Positions 15,861 through 24,387 of a stretch of DNA of 42,205 nt are shown here, piece after piece. Position numbers and translations under genes: made by a program. This DNA is from Gemmatimonadaceae bacterium (GTDB lineage: Bacteria; Gemmatimonadota; Gemmatimonadetes; Gemmatimonadales; Gemmatimonadaceae): NCBI GenBank assembly GCA_024710705.1, contig JANJUF010000058.1, forward strand, positions 1 through 42,205, read 5' to 3'. Each line of letters starts with the position of its first letter. The stretch's first letter is position 1. Under the pieces are notes generated by a model, which was given only the letters and a program-made list of their open reading frames with translations, searched no databases and was not told the DNA's origin.

Positions 15861-17716
15861 GCGATTCCGTAGTCCTCACCAAAGTTGCTTGCGGCGCCCC
15901 AGAAGGTCCGGTGCACCCGATCCCACATGATCGCCGTGATCGGGCCCGAGGTGTATCGGGCGAACTCCAGCGAGTACCCCTTGCTCCGCAGCTCGTCGCG
16001 CACCCAGTCGGGGATGCGCTCGTTCAATTGCAGGCGCCCAGGCCGAGCCTCGTGCGCCCCGAAACTTGACCGCATCTGGTACGAATGGAAGCCCGGATGC
16101 TCCGCCGCCACCTGCGGCGTCTGCCCGAACTCCACCATCGCCAGGAAGAACTGGAGCAGGTCCTGGTCCTGCGTGTCGCCGCCCTGCACCGAGAAGGCCA
16201 TCCACGGCTCACCGTCCTTGAGGGCGATGGTCGGGGTGAGCGTCACACGCGGCCGCTTGCCCGGCTCTATGACATTGAACGGTCCATCCTCGGCCCGGGT
16301 CACAAAGCTCTGCATACGTTGTGACAGGCCGATGCCGGTCCGACCCGCAATCACCGCCGGGACCCACCCGCCGGACGGGGTGATGGAGACCATCCAACCA
16401 CTCTTGTCGGCGGCCTGGATGGACGTGGTCCCGCGGGTGAAGGCCTCGTCGAAGGCGGCATCGTCGCTGCGGCTTCCGCTGTCGGCGAGCATGAGCGGGC
16501 GCGGCCCGGTGGTGGACCACAGCGCCAACAGTTCGGTGAAGGGGTTGGTGCCCCCCTGGAACGGATACGGATCGCCCGGGCGCACCGCCGCGTCGTTGCG
16601 CGCGTGGTTCAGCTGCGCGTACCGCGCCCGCGCGTACTCCTTGCTCATCAGGCCCGCCACCGGCTCCTCGGGCGGGAAGGCCGGATCGCCGTAGTAAAAA
16701 TCGCGATCGGCGTAGGCGAGGTTCATCGCCTGGTACAGGGTGTGGATGTACTGGGCGCTGTTGTAGCCCATCGCCCGCAGGTCGCCGTTCTCGAGGATGT
16801 TCAGCGCCTGCAGCAGCACCGGCCCCTGCTGCCAGACGGGGAGCTTGAAGACCTGAACGCCGCGATAGGTCGTGGAGAGCGGTTCCTCGATCTTCACGCG
16901 CCAGTTGGCGAGGTCCTCCATCGTGAAGAGCCCGCCTTCCTCCTGCACCGCGCGCACGATCTCCTGCGCGATGTCACCCTTATAGAAGCGGTCGTAGGCG
17001 GCCATGATGGCATCTTTCCGCGAGCGACGCTGCCGCAAGGCGCGCGCCTCGGCCTCGATCAACTTCCGGAAGGTCGCGGCCAGGTCAGGTTGCTTGAAGA
17101 GCTCGCCGGCCACCGGGGCCTCGCGTTCCGCGCCGGGATGCGTGAGGAACACGCCGGGCGAGTAGCGCCACTCCTTGATGCGCGCGCGATTGTTGTGGAT
17201 CCCGTTCGCCAGCTGCGCTTCGATCGGATACCCCTCCTCCGCCATCTGCAGCGCCGGTGCCAACACCTGAGCCAGCGACATCGTGCCATACTCGGCGAGC
17301 ATCACCATCATGCCACCGGGGGTGCCCGGCGTGGTGGCGGCGAGCGGACCGAACTCCGGCGGATGCAGCATGTCGCGCGCGTGGAAGAACTCCGGCGTGG
17401 CGTCGGTGGGCGCCACGCCCAGGGCGTTGATGCCGATGACGCGCTTGAGGCCGGGGTGGTAGATCAGCGCCTGGGTCTCGCCGCCGCAGCCGAGGGTGTC
17501 CCACATGGTGCAGGTCGCCGCCAGCATCGCGACGGCGGCGTCCACTGCGTTGCCGCCCTGCTGGAAGATCATGGCGCCGGCGGTGGCGGCGAGGGGCTTG
17601 CCGGTGACGGCTACCCAATGCTGGCCGTGCAGGGGCGGACGCTCGGTGCGTTGCGCCGCGGCGAGTGCGGGCAGCAGCAGCGGAAGCGCGGCGAGCGAGA
17701 GGCGGGAGGGGCGCAT
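15854..17716 (-). CDS. Gamma-glutamyltransferase family protein (Ntn hydrolase)
   Basis: This 620-residue exported protein has a signal peptide (residues 1-21, ending ALAAAQ) and the full GGT fold. PLAATAGAMIFQQGGNAVDAAVA is the usual start, and GGTNPFTEL lies before the processing site. The self-cleavage and catalytic Thr should be T430 in FTRGTTSIQAAD. In canonical GGTs the sequence is TTHxxxxD, so the His after the two Thr is Ser here, which may change substrate. Family members cleave gamma-glutamyl bonds (glutathione) or act as cephalosporin acylases. It follows the exporter gene after 81 bases on the same strand. Confidence 0.88.
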   Translation of the reverse strand: MRPSRLSLAALPLLLPALAAAQRTERPPLHGQHWVAVTGKPLAATAGAMIFQQGGNAVDAAVAMLAATCTMWDTLGCGGETQALIYHPGLKRVIGINALGVAPTDATPEFFHARDMLHPPEFGPLAATTPGTPGGMMVMLAEYGTMSLAQVLAPALQMAEEGYPIEAQLANGIHNNRARIKEWRYSPGVFLTHPGAEREAPVAGELFKQPDLAATFRKLIEAEARALRQRRSRKDAIMAAYDRFYKGDIAQEIVRAVQEEGGLFTMEDLANWRVKIEEPLSTTYRGVQVFKLPVWQQGPVLLQALNILENGDLRAMGYNSAQYIHTLYQAMNLAYADRDFYYGDPAFPPEEPVAGLMSKEYARARYAQLNHARNDAAVRPGDPYPFQGGTNPFTELLALWSTTGPRPLMLADSGSRSDDAAFDEAFTRGTTSIQAADKSGWMVSITPSGGWVPAVIAGRTGIGLSQRMQSFVTRAEDGPFNVIEPGKRPRVTLTPTIALKDGEPWMAFSVQGGDTQDQDLLQFFLAMVEFGQTPQVAAEHPGFHSYQMRSSFGAHEARPGRLQLNERIPDWVRDELRSKGYSLEFARYTSGPITAIMWDRVHRTFWGAASNFGEDYGIAW

Positions 17717-17797
17717 GGTTCGTGGCGAGCGGGTGACGACTGCAGCGCGGACCCTCGTAGTGTATCGGCGCTGCCCGGGGCAGGATAGCCCCGCGCC

Positions 17798-19714
17798 TTA
17801 CAGCACGGCGCCGGGAAGCATGTCCGCCTCGGCCTGCGCGGCTTGGCGCCGCACCATGGCGGCGTATGCGCCGTCGGCGCGCATCAGCGAATCGTGCGTG
17901 CCCCGCTCGATGATCCGTCCCTCCTCGAGGAGCAGGATCAGGTCCGCCCGACGGATGGTCGAGAGCCGATGCGCGATCACGAAAGTGGTGCGATGCGCGA
18001 GCAGTTCGGCCATCGAGGCCTGGATGAGCTGCTCGCTCTCGGTGTCGAGGTTGCTCGTCGCCTCGTCGAGGATGAGGATGCGGGGGTCGGCGAGGATCGC
18101 CCGCGCGATGGCCAGCCGCTGCTGCTGCCCGCCGCTGAGCTTCACGCCGCGCTCGCCGATCGTCGTCTCGTAGCCGTTCACGAGGCGGACGATGAACTCA
18201 TGGGCATTGGCGCGACGGGCCGCGTCCTCCACCTCGGCGTCGGTGGCGGCGAGCCGACCGTAGGCGATGTTGTCGCGCACGGAGCCATCGAAGAGGAAGA
18301 CGTCCTGCTGCACGATGCCGAGGCGCGAGCGATACGAGCGCAGCGTAAAGTCGCGGAGGTCGGTGCCGTTGAGCAGGATCCCGCCGCTCGTGGGATCATG
18401 GAAGCGGGCCACGAGATCGGTCATCGTGGTCTTGCCGGCCCCGCTGCGACCGACCAGCGCCACCACGCTGCCGCCGGGCACGGTCACGTCGATGTCCCGC
18501 AGCACCGGCGTCCCGGCGCGGTACTCGAAGCCCACGTGGTCGAAGCGGATCTCGCGCACCTCGGCCGGCGCCTCCACCGCGCCGGGCCGGTCGGGCTTGT
18601 CCTCCTCCATGGCCAGCACCGAGAACACACGCTCGGTGGCGGCCATGGAGCGCTGCAACTCGGAGAACGAGTTCACCAGGTTCCACACCGGCCCCAGCAA
18701 CGTGAAGCTGTACCACTGGAAGGCCATGATGTCGCCGACAGACGCCTGGCCCTGCACGCTGAGCCAGCCGCCGAACCAGACGATCACGACGTTCACGCAG
18801 CCCACTAGCAGGCCCCACGAGGTCCACAGCACCAGCTCGCGGCGCCGGGCGAAGATCTCCTTGCGCACCACCGTGTGGCGCCCGCGCAGGAACGCCAGCA
18901 GCTCGAGCGTCTCCTGGCCGAACCCCCGCACCACGCGGATGCCCGAGAAGGTCTCCCCGACGCGGCCGTCCACCGCTTCCACGTCCTGCCGCACCGAACG
19001 GTAGATCGGCCGGATGCGCCGCGCGAACACGAAGCTCATCAGCATGGCGCCGGGAATCACCGCCAGGGCCGCCAGGGCCAGCCGCCAGTTGAGCGAGAGC
19101 AGGATGCCGATCGCGATCAACAGCCGCATCACCGAGATGGACGGCGAGACGATCGCCATCTGCAGCAGTCCGGTGGTGGTATCCACGTCGCCGGTGAGGC
19201 GTGAGAGGATGCCGCCGGTCTTCATCTCCCAGAGCTGCGGCAGCGGGAGATGCAGGAAGCGCTCGAAGAGTGCACGGCGCAGGCCGAGCATCACCCGCGC
19301 GTCCACCACGCGCTGGCGGTACTCCTTCAGCATGCCGAGCAGCTGCTCGGCGATCACCACGGTGAGGAAGAGTCCACCGGCCATGTGCAGCAGGCGAATC
19401 CGTCCGGCGCGATCGAGCGTCTCGTCGAGCAGCACGCGATCGATGATGAAGCGCATGAACAGGGGCTCGATCATGTCGAGCGCGGCCGCCGCCATGGCGA
19501 TCACGAAGAAGCCCGCGATGGCCGCGCGATGCGGCATCAGCCAACGCAGGTAGTCGCCGAGGTACTCGCGGCGGGGCCGCTTCGGCGCATCGGGCGCGCC
19601 GTCCCCCTCCTCCGGGCTGTCCACCGTGATCTTCCCCGCGAGGTAGTCGCGGAGGAACTCGCGGAAGCGCGCACGGGATGACCGGGGCTGGGCCATGGCA
19701 GTGGAAGCTACCAC
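17798..19714 (-). CDS. ABC exporter half-transporter (MsbA/MDR-like)
   Basis: This 638-residue protein fuses a six-helix transmembrane domain (about residues 50-330) to a nucleotide-binding domain. The ATPase part shows Walker A GRSGAGKTT, LRSYRSRLGIVQQDVFLF (Q-loop), LSGGQQQRLAIARAI (signature) and LILDEATSNLD (Walker B). It would work as a homodimer exporting lipids, glycolipids or drugs. No gene beside it encodes a second half. ATG 19714 or 19696 (MAQPRSSR) are both reasonable starts. The setting next to lipid/glycan-modifying genes favours a lipid or lipid-linked substrate, but that is inference. Confidence 0.9.
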   Translation of the reverse strand: MVASTAMAQPRSSRARFREFLRDYLAGKITVDSPEEGDGAPDAPKRPRREYLGDYLRWLMPHRAAIAGFFVIAMAAAALDMIEPLFMRFIIDRVLLDETLDRAGRIRLLHMAGGLFLTVVIAEQLLGMLKEYRQRVVDARVMLGLRRALFERFLHLPLPQLWEMKTGGILSRLTGDVDTTTGLLQMAIVSPSISVMRLLIAIGILLSLNWRLALAALAVIPGAMLMSFVFARRIRPIYRSVRQDVEAVDGRVGETFSGIRVVRGFGQETLELLAFLRGRHTVVRKEIFARRRELVLWTSWGLLVGCVNVVIVWFGGWLSVQGQASVGDIMAFQWYSFTLLGPVWNLVNSFSELQRSMAATERVFSVLAMEEDKPDRPGAVEAPAEVREIRFDHVGFEYRAGTPVLRDIDVTVPGGSVVALVGRSGAGKTTMTDLVARFHDPTSGGILLNGTDLRDFTLRSYRSRLGIVQQDVFLFDGSVRDNIAYGRLAATDAEVEDAARRANAHEFIVRLVNGYETTIGERGVKLSGGQQQRLAIARAILADPRILILDEATSNLDTESEQLIQASMAELLAHRTTFVIAHRLSTIRRADLILLLEEGRIIERGTHDSLMRADGAYAAMVRRQAAQAEADMLPGAVL

Positions 19715-19741
19715 CCCGAGGCCGACGCGTCCCGCGCCGCG

Positions 19742-20920
19742 CTAGCTGGGAATCGCCCGCCGCATGAAGGCGTCGAACATCGGGACGGTGAAGGCCGTGT
19801 CGCCGTGGGCGGGGCTCCAGAGCATGCCCTTGCGGATGAGCGCGGCGCGCAGGGGCGCCACGCTGGCCACCGAAACGCCAAGCACTTCGCTGATGGCGCC
19901 GGAGCGATGCGGGCCGGGCCCGAGTTCCGCCATGGCGCGCAGGTAATCCTGCTCGCGCGGCGTGAGCCGGTCGAAGCGCACGCGGAAGAAACTCTGGTCC
20001 AGCGCATCGGTGGCGTGCTGGTGCGCCGCCTCAACGTCGGCGCTCGTGATCGGCGAGCGTGCCGCGGCGTTCCAGGTGTGCTTGCCCCATTCCTGCAGGA
20101 AGTACGGATAACCCTCGGTCACGGTGACGATGCGATCGAGCGCGGCATCGGCGATGCGGACACCTTCGTGCGCGAGGGGGCCGGCGATGGCGCGTCGCGC
20201 CGCCTCCGGCCCGAGCGGGCCGACCCCGGGAAAGTCGAAGAGCCGCTCGGCGTAGGAACGCGCATCGCCGGCCAGCGCGGCCACTTGGGGTAGCCCGGCG
20301 CCAAACAGCACCAGCGGCAGATTGCGCTGCGCCACGCGATGCAGCGCGACGATGAGCGCGCGGAGGTCCTCCTCACCCAGGTACTGCACTTCGTCGATGC
20401 AGATCGCGAGGCTGGACTCGGCGGCCGCGGCCGCCTGCGCGACGGCGACGAGAAGGTCCGGAAGATCCAGCTCCAACGTGCCGCTGCTCGCAATGGGGGC
20501 GTCGCTGACCGCAACTTCGATGTCGCCGATCTTCACGCGAAAGGCGCTGGCGAAGCTCCGGAGCAGCGCCAGCGCACGCTTGGCTTGGACACGTGCGCGC
20601 TCCAACCGGCTGAGTCTCAGGAGGGTGGCCCGAAGCGCCGGCGTCAGGTAGGTCGCGAGGCGCATGCCTTCCGGGGACTCGAGCTGGATGACCTCGTAGT
20701 CCAGCGCCTCGGCCATCGTCGCGATGTGCGAGAGCAGCACGGTCTTGCCCACGCCACGGAGCCCGAGGAGCAGTTGCCCCTTCTCGGCGCGGCCGTCCCG
20801 GATTCGGCGCAGCGCAACGTCAGCCGCTCGAACGATCTGTTCGCGGCCGGCCAGCTCAGGAGGAGGTGCGCCGGCTCCGGGCGCGAAGGGATTTTTGACG
20901 GGGTCCACTGGTCGGGGCAC
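19742..20920 (-). CDS. P-loop ATPase with C-terminal winged helix (archaeal-ATPase/STAND-like)
   Basis: This 392-residue protein has Walker A GLRGVGKT at residues 53-60, Walker B SLAICIDEVQYL, a sensor-like LVLFGAGLPQVAALAG, and the lid-region phrase TEGYPYFLQEWGKHTWN typical of Orc/Cdc6- or ATPase_2-related proteins. The C-terminus is a winged helix (LTPREQDYLRAMAEL, AISEVLGVSVASVAPLRAALIRKGML). Such ATPases are common but mostly uncharacterised; roles in signalling or DNA-linked control have been proposed. It stands alone, 27 bases after the exporter start on the same strand. Its upstream region is AT-rich with a 9-bp repeat array. Confidence 0.8.
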   Translation of the reverse strand: MPRPVDPVKNPFAPGAGAPPPELAGREQIVRAADVALRRIRDGRAEKGQLLLGLRGVGKTVLLSHIATMAEALDYEVIQLESPEGMRLATYLTPALRATLLRLSRLERARVQAKRALALLRSFASAFRVKIGDIEVAVSDAPIASSGTLELDLPDLLVAVAQAAAAAESSLAICIDEVQYLGEEDLRALIVALHRVAQRNLPLVLFGAGLPQVAALAGDARSYAERLFDFPGVGPLGPEAARRAIAGPLAHEGVRIADAALDRIVTVTEGYPYFLQEWGKHTWNAAARSPITSADVEAAHQHATDALDQSFFRVRFDRLTPREQDYLRAMAELGPGPHRSGAISEVLGVSVASVAPLRAALIRKGMLWSPAHGDTAFTVPMFDAFMRRAIPS

Positions 20921-20945
20921 CTCGGTTCAACGGAGATTTCGATAA

Positions 20946-20981
20946 GTTAGTATAGTTATTAATGTTACTAATATTATCAAT
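20946..20981. repeat. Four tandem 9-bp AT-rich units (consensus GTTANTAAT)
   Basis: Bases 20946-20981 read as four consecutive 9-mers: GTTAGTATA, GTTATTAAT, GTTACTAAT, ATTATCAAT. They lie 26 bases upstream of the ATPase start (20920), in the gap between it and the divergent ECF sigma gene. The stretch 20934-20990 is markedly AT-rich against a GC-rich background. It could be an operator with repeated sites, or simply hold promoter elements for either direction. No function can be proved from sequence. Confidence 0.6.
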
Positions 20982-21086
20982 CTTAGATACAGGTCGTGCT
21001 CGGATAAATTGGCATTTCAGACATTACTGAGATTAGACGCCTGCTGCGGCATCCTGCCCCCGCTCGGACACTCATATATTCGGCCG

Positions 21087-21671
21087 ATGCCCGAATCTCC
21101 CGTAGCGGATCCCGCAGGCGAAGTGACGCGCGTCCTCGCCACCCTCCGCGCCGGCGACGACGCGGCGTACGACCAGCTCTTTCCCCTAGTCTACGGTGAG
21201 CTGCGCCGGGCCGCCGATGTCTTGCTCAACCGCGAGTTTGCGCAGAACACCTTGCAGCCCACGGCCCTGGTGCACGAGGTCTACCTCAAGCTGGTTCGCG
21301 GGGGCGCACCGGACGCCAGCAGCCGTGCGCACTTTCTGGGCATCGCGGCGCGGGCCATGCGACAGATCCTCGTGGACCACGCCCGGCGCCGGAAGGCGGC
21401 GAAGCGTGGGAAGGGAGAAGCGTTTGTCACGCTCGGCGATCACGCCGCCGAGCCGGCACAGGATGCCGACACCCTGATTGCACTCGAGGAAGCGCTGGTG
21501 GAGCTGGGTTCGCTGGATGCACGACTCGCCAAGGTCGTTGAGCTGCGGTTCTTCGGCGGGCTGACCGAGGAGCAGGTCGCCACCACGCTCGGGGTCACGT
21601 CGCGCACGGTACAGCGCGACTGGTCCAAGGCCCGCGCGTGGCTGCATGCGCGCATCTCGGAATCCGGGTAG
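21087..21671 (+). CDS. ECF sigma factor of the kinase-associated type (TIGR02999-like)
   Basis: This 194-residue sigma factor starts at ATG 21087 (MPESPVADPAGEVTRVL). Region 2 is AYDQLFPLVYGELRRAADVLL with LQPTALVHEVYLKLVRG and AHFLGIAARAMRQILVDHARRRKAAKR, wording I associate with the TIGR02999 group. Region 4 is VELRFFGGLTEEQVATTLGVTSRTVQRDWSKARAWL. These sigma factors are typically encoded next to Ser/Thr kinases rather than anti-sigma factors, and a kinase gene follows directly. Regulation by phosphorylation is therefore the natural hypothesis. No anti-sigma gene is present. Confidence 0.92.
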   Translation: MPESPVADPAGEVTRVLATLRAGDDAAYDQLFPLVYGELRRAADVLLNREFAQNTLQPTALVHEVYLKLVRGGAPDASSRAHFLGIAARAMRQILVDHARRRKAAKRGKGEAFVTLGDHAAEPAQDADTLIALEEALVELGSLDARLAKVVELRFFGGLTEEQVATTLGVTSRTVQRDWSKARAWLHARISESG

Positions 21672-21675
21672 CGAC

Positions 21676-24381
21676 GTGGAGCGACGCAGCAGCGGCGCCC
21701 ACGAGCGATGGCTCCGGCTCTCGGCCCTGTACGACGAGGCCGAGTCGGTGCCGCGCGCCGAACGCCGTCTCTGGCTGGCCGAGCGCTGCGCGGACGACGC
21801 GGCGATGCTCGACGAGCTCACGAAGATGCTCGACGCGGCCGACGTCACCGGCCCGCTCGACGCGCCGCCGCACCCGCTGCCCAGCGCCGGCGCGCCCATC
21901 ACCGAGCGGCTGGGCGCGGCGCTGGCCGGCCGCTACCGACTGATCGAGGAGATCGCGCAAGGCGGGATGGGCGCGATCTACCGTGCCCACGAGCTGAAGC
22001 ACAAGCGCGACGTCATCCTCAAGGTCCTGCGCCCCGAAGTCGGCGTCTCGTTGGGGCGCGTGCGTTTCGAAAGCGAGGTGCGCATCGCCGCCCAGCTCGC
22101 GCATCCGCACATCATCCCGCTGCTCGATTCGGGTGATGCCGGCGGTCTCCTCTACTTCGTGATGCCGCGGCTCCCGGGCGAGTCGCTCCGCGAACGCATC
22201 GATCGCCTCGGGGCGCTACCGGTGTTCGACGCGGTGAAACTGCTGCGCGACATCGCCGACGCACTGCACCATGCGCATCAGAACGGGGTGGTGCACCGCG
22301 ACCTGAAGCCCGAGAACGTGCTGTGCAGCGGCGACCACGCCTTCCTGCTGGACTTCGGCATCGCGCAATACACGAACGAAGCGGGCGTGGAGGATGATCG
22401 CCTCACGCGCGAAGGGAATGCCGTGGGAACGCCGCGTTACATGGCACCCGAACAGGCGGCGGGACGCGTGGTGGACCACCGCGCCGATCTCTATGCCTGG
22501 GGGTTGGTGGCCAGCGAGATGCTGCTCGGTCCGCGCCACAGCGGACTCGATCTCGCCACTGCCCGCACCGACCTGCCTGAGGCGCTCTCGACCTTGGTCT
22601 ACCGGTGCCTGGCACCTGACCCCGCACGCCGACCGATGAGTGCTGGCACCCTGGTGGCGGCCCTGGAGTCCATTCTCAGTGGCGAGACGCAGGGTGAACC
22701 GTCCGCCCGTCCCGTGGTCGTGCATCGCCGGCGCTGGCCCTCGATCCTCGGTGGGGCGGGGGTGGCGGCGGTGGCGTGGCTCGCCTGGCTCACCGTACGG
22801 CCGCCGCGCGTCGTGGACGAGGGGAGCGTGCCGATGCCGATTGCGGTGGCGCCCTTCCGTGACGAAGGCGGCACCGACTCCGCCAACGTGCGCGGGCGAC
22901 TCGCCGGCGCATGGATCACGCAGGGACTGCACGAGACGGGACTCTTCCAGGTGATGCCGTGGTCGGATGTCCTGCAGGCGGTGCAGGGCGAGGAGGACAG
23001 CGAGCGGGCACTCCGTTCGCGCACCAACGTCGGCACGCTCGTGACGGGTGTGTTTTACGAGACGCCGGACGCCCTCACGCTCCACGCCGAGCTCCGTGAG
23101 ACGCGACGCGGGCAGCTGCTGGCGAGCCTCGAACCCGTGAGCGTCCCGCGCGATTCGACCTCGCTGGCGATCCGGCTTGTACGCGAGCGGGTGATGGGGG
23201 CGCTGGCGGCGCACCGGGATGCCCGCTTCGCCGATGTCAGCGCCATGCTCGAGCGGCCGCCCACCTTCGAGGCGTACCGGGCCTTCGATCGCGCACTGAC
23301 GCAGTTCAACCGACAGCAGTATCGCGACGCGCTGCTCGGCTTTCGCGCCGCGTACGCCCTCGACAGCACGTTCGTGTCCTCGTTGGTGTTTGCCGGCCAA
23401 GCGGCGTGGAACACCGAGCAGTTGGTGCTGCTCGACAGCCTGCTGCGGACGCTCGAGGATCGGCGAGGCGAGCTCTCGGACTACCACGAGCAGTTGCGGC
23501 TCTTCCTGCGGGCCCAACTGGCAGGCGATGGACAGGCTGCCTACGACGCGGCGGCCCGCGCGGCGGCACTGGCCCCGGACTCCCGCGCCTCATACGACGC
23601 CGGAATCATGGCGTTGCGGCTTGGGCACGCCGACTCGGCGTTGCTGCGCTTCGAACGATTGAGTCCGGAGCGCGGCGCGATGCGCGGATGGCCGTCGTAC
23701 TGGACCAACCTTGCGCACGCGCGGCATCTCACGGGGGATCACCGCGGCGAACTGCTGGCGGCCAGGGAGATGAAGCGGCGGCATCCCACACTCCGCGTGG
23801 CCTGGGTGCTTGAGGCGCGGGCGCTGGCTGCGTTGCGCGACACCCTCGCGCTCGACTCACTTCTCCGGGCCGCGGCCCCGCTCGATCCCGAGACGTACTG
23901 GTCGCAGGGGGCGATGTTCATCGTGGCGGCCGAGGAGTTCGGCGGCCACGGCGACTCGCTGCGGGCGGTGACCTACGCACGCCAGGCGGAGCGCTGGTTG
24001 CGTGGTCGCCTCGAGAGCCGTCCCGAGGCGCCGGATCATCTGGAGTGGCTGGCGTCGGCCTTACACTCGCAGGCGCGGCACGCCGAGGAGCGGGAAGTCC
24101 TGCGGCAGCTGGTGGAACTGGTGCCGGATCGGCTGTCCTATCGCCAGCAGCTGGCGTTGGCGGCCGAGCTCGCGGGAGAGCGCGGTGTCTTGGCGCGGGT
24201 CCCGCACCCGCCTGCCCACGATCGCGCGAGCCGTCTGGTGATGGAGGCGCGGCTGGCGGGCGCGCGCGGGGACAGCGCCAGGATGCAAGCGCAACTCGAG
24301 GAGGCCCTCCGGGCAGGCTATCGCGGGTGGCCGTGGTTGCACGGGGTGGGCTGGCGGGAGCTCGGGGTGAGCACCCACTGA
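21676..24381 (+). CDS. Transmembrane Ser/Thr protein kinase with TPR-like extracellular region
   Basis: This protein of about 901 residues has an N-terminal helical segment (1-65) and then a Hanks-type kinase domain (about 87-335). The kinase shows the Gly-rich loop IAQGGMGAIYRA, Lys116 in VILKVL, catalytic VVHRDLKPENVL (Asp209), DFGIA (Asp227) and GTPRYMAPEQ. One membrane helix at about 355-375 leads to an outside region. That region has a GuaB/TolB-like beta part (IAVAPFRDEGGTDSANVRGRLAGAW) and a long TPR-like helical part. GTG 21676 avoids overlap with the sigma gene, but ATG 21646 is also open. It probably signals to the adjacent ECF sigma factor. Confidence 0.9.
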   Translation: MERRSSGAHERWLRLSALYDEAESVPRAERRLWLAERCADDAAMLDELTKMLDAADVTGPLDAPPHPLPSAGAPITERLGAALAGRYRLIEEIAQGGMGAIYRAHELKHKRDVILKVLRPEVGVSLGRVRFESEVRIAAQLAHPHIIPLLDSGDAGGLLYFVMPRLPGESLRERIDRLGALPVFDAVKLLRDIADALHHAHQNGVVHRDLKPENVLCSGDHAFLLDFGIAQYTNEAGVEDDRLTREGNAVGTPRYMAPEQAAGRVVDHRADLYAWGLVASEMLLGPRHSGLDLATARTDLPEALSTLVYRCLAPDPARRPMSAGTLVAALESILSGETQGEPSARPVVVHRRRWPSILGGAGVAAVAWLAWLTVRPPRVVDEGSVPMPIAVAPFRDEGGTDSANVRGRLAGAWITQGLHETGLFQVMPWSDVLQAVQGEEDSERALRSRTNVGTLVTGVFYETPDALTLHAELRETRRGQLLASLEPVSVPRDSTSLAIRLVRERVMGALAAHRDARFADVSAMLERPPTFEAYRAFDRALTQFNRQQYRDALLGFRAAYALDSTFVSSLVFAGQAAWNTEQLVLLDSLLRTLEDRRGELSDYHEQLRLFLRAQLAGDGQAAYDAAARAAALAPDSRASYDAGIMALRLGHADSALLRFERLSPERGAMRGWPSYWTNLAHARHLTGDHRGELLAAREMKRRHPTLRVAWVLEARALAALRDTLALDSLLRAAAPLDPETYWSQGAMFIVAAEEFGGHGDSLRAVTYARQAERWLRGRLESRPEAPDHLEWLASALHSQARHAEEREVLRQLVELVPDRLSYRQQLALAAELAGERGVLARVPHPPAHDRASRLVMEARLAGARGDSARMQAQLEEALRAGYRGWPWLHGVGWRELGVSTH

Positions 24382-24387
24382 GCTCGC

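Noticed and set aside
14263-17788. Long plus-strand frames (14263-15729, 16604-17788) opposite the methyltransferase and GGT
   Set aside because: They are shadows of genes with clear catalytic motifs on the minus strand; no domain or start signal is seen in them.
17798-19714. Assignment as msbA
   Set aside because: It is a generic half-transporter; nothing in sequence or neighbours fixes lipid A as the substrate.
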